From NVQY01 sp047639325 (GTDB lineage: Bacteria; Pseudomonadota; Alphaproteobacteria; Rhodobacterales; Rhodobacteraceae): a DNA stretch of 5,230 bases. A program made the translations under genes and the position numbers. The stretch covers positions 1 to 5,230 of the forward strand of contig JBLINN010000304.1 of assembly GCA_047639325.1 (NCBI GenBank), in the 5' to 3' direction. Below, piece after piece: positions 1-4,637 of the stretch. The notes beneath the pieces were generated by a model, which saw only the letters and a list, made by a program, of their open reading frames with translations, searched no databases and was not told the origin of the DNA. The stretch's first letter is position 1, and each line of letters opens with the position of its first letter.

Positions 1-58
1 CTTCGGGACGTTCAACGCCGCCAAGCAGCTCGTCCAGTAGTTCCTTGGAAATCGTCAT
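1..58 (-). CDS. IS256-family transposase, N-terminal fragment (runs off the left edge)
   Basis: The minus strand encodes a start followed by TISKELLDELLGGVERPE and then leaves the window. The KELLDELL...RPE opening is typical of mutator-type (IS256-family) DDE transposases, which cut and paste or copy their own element. Only about 19 residues are visible, so the catalytic domain cannot be checked. Two in-frame ATGs exist, at 67 and 58. A strong AAGGAG Shine-Dalgarno sequence at 74-69 lies only 1 base before ATG 67 but 10 bases before ATG 58, so 58 is the preferred start; starting at 67 would add Met-Thr-Thr. The gene reads in the same direction as the bhc/gap genes, so readthrough from them could reach it. 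Whether it is intact cannot be judged here. Confidence 0.75.
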   Translation of the reverse strand, partial: MTISKELLDELLGGVERPE

Positions 59-126
59 TGTCGTCATGCTCCTTCAGTTTGGAAGCATGAACCAAATTAA
101 TCATACACAGAAGATCGGACACTCTC
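1..126 (-). mobile_element. Left end of an IS256-family insertion sequence
   Basis: On the minus strand the element appears to begin at 126 with GAGAGTGTCCGATCTTCTGT, which resembles the terminal inverted repeat of IS256-family elements (family resemblance from memory). The putative transposase start lies about 60-70 bases inside that end, as is usual for the family. The outer base at 126 is estimated from resemblance, because the partner repeat lies outside the window. If it is correct, the flanking 8-9 bases from 127 (tatgttca...) would be one copy of the target duplication. A TATGAT sequence at 105-100 could be a -10 box for the transposase, but no convincing -35 precedes it. Confidence 0.65.
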
Positions 127-143
127 TATGTTCATAGCAGGCG

Positions 144-163
144 CTGCCCAATTGCAGGGGCAG
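144..163. repeat. Short hairpin, 6-bp perfect stem
   Basis: CTGCCC (144-149) and GGGCAG (158-163) form a perfect 6-bp stem around an 8-base loop. On the plus strand it is followed by a short T-rich stretch (170-176), so it could act as a weak terminator in that direction. No plus-strand gene ends here. Its function is unknown. Confidence 0.4.
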
Positions 164-180
164 GTAAGATTTTCTTGAAA

Positions 181-258
181 GCGGACGTTGGCTGCGTCGC
201 AGCATCATGCAAAGTGGGCTCCTAGCCGCCATTCGCTGCGCCGTCCACCAAGGTCCGC
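181..258. repeat. Large imperfect inverted repeat (intergenic palindromic element)
   Basis: The two halves pair in register: GCGGAC (181-186) with GTCCGC (253-258), TTGG (188-191) with CCAA (248-251), CGCAGC (198-203) with GCTGCG (235-240), and GC (209-210) with GC (228-229). Small internal loops separate these blocks and the apical loop is about 17 bases (211-227). The left arm also carries its own tight palindrome, GCTGCG-T-CGCAGC at 191-203. The element is non-coding and lies between the end of the gap-like gene and the insertion sequence. It resembles palindromic intergenic sequences I associate with Rhodobacteraceae genomes, but that is an impression only. There is no T-run, so a simple intrinsic terminator is unlikely. 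Confidence 0.6.
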
Positions 259-279
259 ACTGGGCCGTTCGCGCCAGTG
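258..279. repeat. Hairpin adjoining the large inverted repeat
   Basis: CACTGG (258-263) and CCAGTG (274-279) form a perfect 6-bp stem with a 10-base loop. It shares its first base with the right arm of the larger inverted repeat and may be part of the same mobile or structural element. No U-run follows on either strand. Confidence 0.4.
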
Positions 280-319
280 TGGTGTCAAAACCTGAACGGC
301 AGGTGTGCCCGACACAGAT

Positions 320-335
320 TTAACTCGCCCTTAAC
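320..335. promoter_or_regulatory. Candidate CtrA-binding site (TTAA-N7-TTAAC)
   Basis: The sequence TTAACTCGCCCTTAAC matches the full CtrA consensus TTAA-N7-TTAAC exactly, with half-sites at 320-323 and 331-334. CtrA is the alphaproteobacterial response regulator that controls cell-cycle, motility and gene-transfer-agent genes. The site lies about 20 bases past the stop codon of the gap-like gene, in non-coding DNA, and the next gene on either strand is the insertion sequence. It could be the remnant control region of a gene displaced by that insertion. A chance match is possible but not very likely in GC-rich DNA. On the minus strand a TTGACA hexamer follows at 288-283, without a recognisable -10. 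Confidence 0.4.
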
Positions 336-355
336 TGGCCCAAAGGCTCCCACCC

Positions 356-1357
356 CTACCGCGCCGCAATCAACCCTGCCATATCCAGCAAACGATTGGA
401 AAACCCCCACTCGTTGTCATACCAGCCAAACAACCGCAGCAACCCGCCAATCGAAACAGACGTCTCCGCCCCACTCAGGATCAGCGATTCCGGGCGCCCG
501 CGCAGGTCTGTCGACACCAGTGGCTGGGTGATCCACCCTAACAACGGCGAGTCCTGCGCTGCCGCCACCAACAGCGCATTCACCCCGGCCACAGTCACCG
601 GCGCGCCCATCTGCACCGTCAGATCAATCGCCGACACACTGGCCGTCGGCACCCGGATCGCCCGCGCCTCGATCCGCCCGGCCAGCTTGGGCAGCACCAC
701 GCCAATCAGCCGCCCGGCGGACGTGGTGGTTGGCACCATCGACAGCGCCGCCGCCCGACTGCGCGCCAGGTCGTCGCGCGGTTTGTCGATGGTCGGCTGC
801 GACCCGGTATAGCAATGCACCGTGGTCATATGACCGCTGACCACACCCCATTTGTCGTCCAGCAGCTTTAGCAACGGTGCCAGCGCATTGGTGGTGCAGG
901 ACGCGTTGGAAATGATCCGCTGATCGCCCAGATCGCCCTCATTCGCGCCCAGCACAATCGTCACATCCGCCGCCGCCGAGGGCCCGGATATCAGCACCGT
1001 CCCGGCTCCAGCCTCAAGCCCGCGCATGGCGGTGGCGCGATTGCCCGCCGCCCCGGTGCATTCCAGCAGAATATCCACGCCCGACAGATCAAGCGCGCCA
1101 ATGTCATCAACCTGATGGAATGGAATGCGCTGGCCGTTCACCACCAGCGCGCTGTCATCATGGCTGACTGTGCCGGGAAAGGGGCCAAACACGCTGTCAT
1201 ACTGAAACAGATAGGCACAGCTGGCGCGCGGCGCGATGTCGTTGATCGCCACCAGCTCAAACCCTTCACCGCCGCGTGTGGTGGCCAGCAGCCGCAGCAC
1301 AGATCGGCCAATTCGACCAAACCCGTTGACCGCGATACGAATGGGACGCCCTGTCAT
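356..1357 (-). CDS. gap: Type I glyceraldehyde-3-phosphate dehydrogenase-like protein
   Basis: This encodes a 333-residue NAD(P)-dependent aldehyde dehydrogenase of the GAPDH family, of normal length and probably a cytoplasmic tetramer. The N-terminal Rossmann motif NGFGRIGRSVLR is at residues 11-22 and AIND, with Asp40, suggests NAD use. The catalytic motif SNASCTTN (150-157) carries Cys154, and TTVHCYTGSQ (178-187) carries the partner His181. The substrate-binding RVPTASVSAIDL (235-246) and the C-terminal WYDNEWGFSNR (312-322) are present. Unusually, the NDQ or GDQ expected after the catalytic His region reads GSQ, and the STGAAK-like motif reads TTTSAGR, so residues near both phosphate pockets differ from textbook GAPDH. 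Erythrose-4-phosphate dehydrogenase is therefore a possible alternative. The ATG at 1357 has a well-placed AGAGGTG ribosome site. The gene follows bhcD by 76 bases on the same strand, which suggests co-transcription and a gluconeogenic role during growth on glycolate/glyoxylate. The family call is firm; the substrate is not. Confidence 0.9.
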   Translation of the reverse strand: MTGRPIRIAVNGFGRIGRSVLRLLATTRGGEGFELVAINDIAPRASCAYLFQYDSVFGPFPGTVSHDDSALVVNGQRIPFHQVDDIGALDLSGVDILLECTGAAGNRATAMRGLEAGAGTVLISGPSAAADVTIVLGANEGDLGDQRIISNASCTTNALAPLLKLLDDKWGVVSGHMTTVHCYTGSQPTIDKPRDDLARSRAAALSMVPTTTSAGRLIGVVLPKLAGRIEARAIRVPTASVSAIDLTVQMGAPVTVAGVNALLVAAAQDSPLLGWITQPLVSTDLRGRPESLILSGAETSVSIGGLLRLFGWYDNEWGFSNRLLDMAGLIAAR

Positions 1358-1364
1358 GGGTCAG

Positions 1365-1371
1365 CACCTCT
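1365..1371 (-). promoter_or_regulatory. Ribosome binding site of the gap-like gene
   Basis: AGAGGTG on the minus strand lies 7 bases before the ATG at 1357. This supports the chosen start and shows independent translation from bhcD. The rest of the 76-base bhcD-gap spacer (1358-1433) holds no clear terminator or promoter that I can see. Confidence 0.6.
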
Positions 1372-1433
1372 GCGCTATTTCCAGACGCCCATCAACGCCA
1401 AAGACCCGCCCCTTGTCCACCGTAATCGATCCC

Positions 1434-2399
1434 TCAGAAATCAACCTCAATCGCGATGCCCTGCGCAATGGCCGCCTCCACCACCGCCGCCGCCACCGCC
1501 AGATCCTGCAGGCCCACGCCAGTGCCATCAAACAACGTGATCTCATCGTCAGAAACCCGCCCCGGATGGCTTCCGTTGATCACTGCACCAATCTCGGTGA
1601 TCGCCGCCGCCGAAATCAAACCGGCAGCCACTGCATGCTGACACTCGCCAATCGACACCGCCTGCGCCACCTCATCGGTGAAAACAGATGCCTGCGCCAG
1701 CAACGCGGCCTCAACCTCCTGCTTGCCCTTGGTATCGGTGCCCATACAGGCGATATGCACCCCCGGACGGACCTGCGCCGCCGCCAGGATCGGCGCAAAG
1801 CTTGAGGTAATCGTAATGATCACATCCGCTTCTGCCCCCATCCGGTCCAGCTCCACCGACTCAAACGGCAACCCCAGCTCCGCCGCCGTTTCTTCCAGCC
1901 GAGTCACCCTCTCGGGGCGATGGTTCCAGCCAATCACCTTGTCAAACGCGCGCTGCTGCACCGCCGCGCGCATCTGAAATGACGATTGATGCCCGGCGCC
2001 AATGATGCCCAACACCTTTGCCTCCGCCCGCGCCAAATGCCGGATCGACACCGCGCTCGCCGCCGCCGTGCGCAAGGCGGTCAACAGGTTACCCCCCACC
2101 ACCGCCCGGCATTGCCCGGTATCCGCATCAAACAGAAACACCGTCGATTGATGATTGGTCAGCCCCTTGGCCTCATTCCCCGGCCAATAGCCGCCCGATT
2201 TCAACCCCAGATTCAACCCCGCCCGGTCAAACCCCGACTTGAACCCATACAGCGCATCCCCATAGCCAATCGCCTCGCGGATCACCGGAAAATTCACCGC
2301 CTCGCCGCGCGCCATCGCATCAAACACCGCCTCGACCGCGTCAAAACTCGCCTCTGCCGAAATCAACCCGGCAATCTGCGCCTCGGGCACAATCCACAT
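1434..2399 (-). CDS. bhcD: Iminosuccinate reductase BhcD (ornithine cyclodeaminase/mu-crystallin family)
   Basis: This 321-residue cytoplasmic protein has the normal length for the ornithine cyclodeaminase/mu-crystallin family. In the beta-hydroxyaspartate cycle BhcD uses NADH to reduce iminosuccinate to aspartate, regenerating the amino donor for BhcA. The sequence shows a substrate-site lysine in GLKSGGYWPGN (65-75, Lys67), the family motif LLTALRTAAASAVS (105-118), the Rossmann loop GIIGAGHQSS (131-140), ITITSS (195-200), MGTDTKGKQE (219-228) and the C-terminal DGTGVGLQD (291-299). The specific call rests on its position after bhcA, bhcB and bhcC. On sequence alone it could be an ornithine cyclodeaminase, alanine/ketimine reductase or an EutC-like protein. 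The ATG at 2399 is preceded by an AAGGGA ribosome site. It is separated from bhcC by 102 bases, so its expression may be partly uncoupled from the upstream genes. Confidence 0.88.
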   Translation of the reverse strand: MWIVPEAQIAGLISAEASFDAVEAVFDAMARGEAVNFPVIREAIGYGDALYGFKSGFDRAGLNLGLKSGGYWPGNEAKGLTNHQSTVFLFDADTGQCRAVVGGNLLTALRTAAASAVSIRHLARAEAKVLGIIGAGHQSSFQMRAAVQQRAFDKVIGWNHRPERVTRLEETAAELGLPFESVELDRMGAEADVIITITSSFAPILAAAQVRPGVHIACMGTDTKGKQEVEAALLAQASVFTDEVAQAVSIGECQHAVAAGLISAAAITEIGAVINGSHPGRVSDDEITLFDGTGVGLQDLAVAAAVVEAAIAQGIAIEVDF

Positions 2400-2406
2400 A
2401 TCTCTT

Positions 2407-2412
2407 TCCCTT
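2407..2412 (-). promoter_or_regulatory. Ribosome binding site of bhcD
   Basis: AAGGGA on the minus strand lies 7 bases before the ATG at 2399, within a purine-rich stretch (GAAGGGAAAGAGAT). It supports this start and means BhcD does not depend on translational coupling to BhcC. Confidence 0.55.
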
Positions 2413-2463
2413 CAACAGGAACCGACCTCACGAAATCGCAAAACCGCCTGGCTTTTTCTTGTT

Positions 2464-2501
2464 AAAAATACTCTCGCCGAAGGCCGCGCGCGTCCGCGCG
2501 C
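2464..2501 (-). terminator. GC hairpin plus downstream T-run between bhcC and bhcD (possible attenuator)
   Basis: Directly after the bhcC stop codon the minus strand reads GCGCGC-GGAC-GCGCGC (2501-2486), a perfect 6-bp GC stem with a 4-base loop. After a short GGCCTTCGGCGAGAG segment comes TATTTTT (2470-2464). The T-run is about 16-20 bases from the stem, too far for a textbook intrinsic terminator. A second, 3-bp GCC-TTC-GGC stem sits closer to it. The GGCGAGAGTATTTTT segment resembles recurring gene-end sequences I associate with Rhodobacteraceae (recollection only). It may partially terminate transcription or protect the 3' end of a bhcABC message. Confidence 0.35.
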
Positions 2502-3668
2502 TTAATACGCTTTGCCGCGCGCAGAAACTGGCCACAAAACCTCAACCTTGCCGCCCCGCACCCCGACATACCAATCATGCACATTGCAGGTCGGATCACA
2601 GTGTCCCGGCACCAGCCGCAGCTTGTCATTCACCTTCAATACGCCATCCGGGTCGCCAACAACGCCGTGCTCATCCGAACATTTCAGATACGCGACCTTG
2701 TCATCGCGCCCGAACACCACCGGCAACCCGCTATCCACCGATTGCGCTTTCAGCCCGGCATCGACAATCGCCTTATCGGCCTTTGAGTGGCTCATCACGC
2801 TGGTCAAAAGGAACAGCGCATTCTCCCATTCGCCCTGATCAATCCGCTGGCCATCCTTGTCCAGAATCCGGCCATAATCGGCATCCATAAACGCATATGA
2901 CCCGCATTGCAGCTCGTTATAAACGCCTGAATTACCTTCGAAATAATATGACCCGGTGCCACCACCACCAACGATATCACAATCCAGCCCTTGCGATTTC
3001 AGCGCCGTCACCGCGTCGGCCACCATATCGACTGCAATGTCGATCTTTACCTTGCGATCAGCATAGAGATCCAGATGCTGCATCGCCCCCTGATAGGCCT
3101 GAATGCCGGCAAACTTCAAACCATCGGCGGCGTCAATCAGCTTGGCAATATGCACCACATCCTGGCTGGTGGTCACCCCACACCGCCCCGCGCCGCAGTC
3201 AATCTCGACCAGACATTCCAAAATGGTGCCGTGCTTTTGCGCCGCTGCTGCCAGATCGGCGACATTGTCCGGGTCATCCACACAAACCAGAATGCGTGCG
3301 CCGCGTTGGGGCAGCCGCGCCAGCCGGTCAATCTTGACCGGGTCGCGCACCTGATTGGATACCATCACATCCTTGATGCCTCCGCGCACAAACACCTCGG
3401 CCTCGGACACTTTCTGACAGCAGACCCCAACCGACGCCCCCATCCTCTCCTGCAATTTGGCCACATCCACCGATTTATGCATCTTGCCATGCGCGCGATG
3501 GCGAACGCCCATCTCCTTGGCGCGGACGCCCATCTTGGCGATATTGCGCTCTAGCGCATCCAGATCCAGCACCAGACAGGGGGTCTGAATATCGGCCTCG
3601 TCCATGCCGGGCAGGGCGGGCACGTCAAAGCCAACCTCAAGCCCCGAAAAATCACTGTTCACGTTCAT
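2502..3668 (-). CDS. bhcC: Beta-hydroxyaspartate aldolase BhcC (D-threonine aldolase-like, PLP fold type III)
   Basis: This 388-residue cytoplasmic PLP enzyme has an N-terminal alanine racemase-like barrel and a C-terminal D-serine dehydratase-like domain. In the cycle it condenses glycine and glyoxylate to beta-hydroxyaspartate, using PLP and a divalent metal. Visible features are DIQTPCLVLDLDALERN (26-42), the PLP-lysine region RAHGKMHKS (58-66, with Lys62 the likely Schiff-base residue), CCQKVSEAE (83-91), VEIDCGAGRCG (154-164), the glycine-rich phosphate site VGGGGTGSYY (233-242), and VPGHCDPT (353-360), where His356 and Asp358 match metal ligands of D-threonine aldolases. The ATG at 3668 is chosen because GGAG lies 9 bases before it. 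A GTG at 3683, touching the bhcB stop, would add 5 residues but has no good ribosome site. The length agrees closely with the Paracoccus enzyme, about 387 residues from memory. On sequence alone D-threonine or D-3-hydroxyaspartate aldolase is an alternative; the neighbours decide for BhcC. Confidence 0.9.
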   Translation of the reverse strand: MNVNSDFSGLEVGFDVPALPGMDEADIQTPCLVLDLDALERNIAKMGVRAKEMGVRHRAHGKMHKSVDVAKLQERMGASVGVCCQKVSEAEVFVRGGIKDVMVSNQVRDPVKIDRLARLPQRGARILVCVDDPDNVADLAAAAQKHGTILECLVEIDCGAGRCGVTTSQDVVHIAKLIDAADGLKFAGIQAYQGAMQHLDLYADRKVKIDIAVDMVADAVTALKSQGLDCDIVGGGGTGSYYFEGNSGVYNELQCGSYAFMDADYGRILDKDGQRIDQGEWENALFLLTSVMSHSKADKAIVDAGLKAQSVDSGLPVVFGRDDKVAYLKCSDEHGVVGDPDGVLKVNDKLRLVPGHCDPTCNVHDWYVGVRGGKVEVLWPVSARGKAY

Positions 3669-3677
3669 ATCCGTTTT

Positions 3678-3681
3678 CTCC
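3678..3681 (-). promoter_or_regulatory. Ribosome binding site that decides the bhcC start
   Basis: GGAG on the minus strand lies 9 bases before the ATG at 3668 and 2 bases inside the alternative GTG at 3683. It is therefore usable only for the ATG, giving a 15-base gap between bhcB and bhcC rather than directly touching genes. Confidence 0.55.
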
Positions 3682-3683
3682 AC

Positions 3684-4637
3684 TCAGGTTTTCATCCAGG
3701 GCAGCCGATCCAGATCGACATTGCCGCCGGTGATGATGATGCCAACGCGTTTGCCCGCAAATACGTCCCGGTTCTTCAGGATGGTCGCCAGCGGTACGGC
3801 GCTTGATGGCTCCATCACAATCTTCATCCGCGCCCATGTCAGGCGCATCGCATCGACGATTTCCTGTTCGGACGCCGTCAGAATATCCGTCACAAAGGTC
3901 GACACAAAATGCCAGGTCAGTTCCTTCAGGGGCACTTTCAGCCCATCCGCCACCGTCACCGGCGCGTCATCGGCAATGATATGCCCGGCGCGAAAACTGC
4001 GTGCGGCATCGTCGGCCTGTTCCGGCTCGGCGGCGTAAATTTTTACCCCCGGCGCGATGTTCGACAGGCTAAGACAGGTGCCCGAGATCATGCCGCCGCC
4101 GCCAATCGGTGCCACCACGGCGTCCAGATCGGGCACTTGCTCGGCCAGTTCCCGCGAACAGGTGCCTTGCCCGGCAATCACCCGGGGATCATTGTAAGGA
4201 TGCACAAAATCCGCGCCGGTCTGCGCCTGAACCTCGGCAAATACTGCCTCGCGTGAGGAGGTTGACGGCTCGCATTCGGTGATCTTACCGCCATAGCCAA
4301 TCACTGCATCCTTCTTGGCCTGCGGCGCGTTATGCGGCATCACCACATGGCAGGGTATCCCTCGCCGCCCGGCGGCATAAGATAGGCTAAGCGCGTGATT
4401 GCCGCTGGAATGGGTCGCCACGCCGCGCGCGGCCACCTCGTCACTTAACCCAAACACCGCGTTGCACGCACCGCGCACCTTGAACGCCGCCGCCTTCTGG
4501 AAATTTTCGCACTTAAAGAACAGCTGTGCACCGGTCAGCTCGTTCAGATAGGTCGAGGTTAAAACCGGCGTGCGATGCACATAGGGCAAAATGCGCGTAT
4601 GGGCGTCCACCACATCCTTAAACGTCGGTATATACAT
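3684..4637 (-). CDS. bhcB: Beta-hydroxyaspartate dehydratase BhcB (serine/threonine dehydratase-like, PLP fold type II)
   Basis: This 317-residue cytoplasmic PLP enzyme belongs to the serine racemase/threonine dehydratase family. In the cycle it dehydrates beta-hydroxyaspartate to iminosuccinate, which passes to BhcD before it hydrolyses to oxaloacetate and ammonia. The sequence shows RTPVLTS (22-28), the PLP lysine in FKVRGACNAVFG (52-63, Lys53), the substrate loop SSGNHA (77-82), the phosphate-binding PIGGGGMISG (177-186), AAEPEQADDA (202-211) and the C-terminal ITGGNVD (302-308). There is no ACT domain, so it is not a full-length biosynthetic IlvA. The ATG at 4637 shares its A with the TGA of bhcA (TGATG), which suggests translational coupling. 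A GTG at 4640 is a possible alternative start adding one residue. An AAAGGA site lies upstream inside bhcA. Alternatives are serine racemase, catabolic threonine dehydratase or EutB; the cluster favours BhcB. Confidence 0.9.
   Translation of the reverse strand: MYIPTFKDVVDAHTRILPYVHRTPVLTSTYLNELTGAQLFFKCENFQKAAAFKVRGACNAVFGLSDEVAARGVATHSSGNHALSLSYAAGRRGIPCHVVMPHNAPQAKKDAVIGYGGKITECEPSTSSREAVFAEVQAQTGADFVHPYNDPRVIAGQGTCSRELAEQVPDLDAVVAPIGGGGMISGTCLSLSNIAPGVKIYAAEPEQADDAARSFRAGHIIADDAPVTVADGLKVPLKELTWHFVSTFVTDILTASEQEIVDAMRLTWARMKIVMEPSSAVPLATILKNRDVFAGKRVGIIITGGNVDLDRLPWMKT

Noticed and set aside
283..288. TTGACA -35 box on the minus strand downstream of the CtrA-like site
   Set aside because: The region 16-18 bases further on reads GGCCCAG, with nothing resembling a -10 box, so a sigma-70 promoter is not supported.
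396..812. Long plus-strand open frame antisense to the gap-like gene
   Set aside because: It is a typical antisense shadow in GC-rich DNA, with no recognisable domain, and the minus-strand gene has full GAPDH motifs over the same bases.
1484..1500. Repetitive GCC/CCG run
   Set aside because: It is inside bhcD and is explained by consecutive Ala/Val codons (AVAAAVVEAA), not by a repeat element.
1115..1540. Plus-strand open frame with a run of nine prolines
   Set aside because: It lies antisense to the N-terminus of the gap-like gene and the end of bhcD. The proline run is the complement of GC-rich Ala/Val codons in bhcD, and there is no family resemblance.
1361..1546. Minus-strand frame whose end (EGSITVDKGRVFGVDGRLEI) reads like a protein across the bhcD-gap spacer
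   Set aside because: Its upstream part is an out-of-frame shadow of bhcD with an Arg/Trp-rich composition, and it fits neither neighbour's frame. It could be chance or a decayed coding remnant, which I cannot support.
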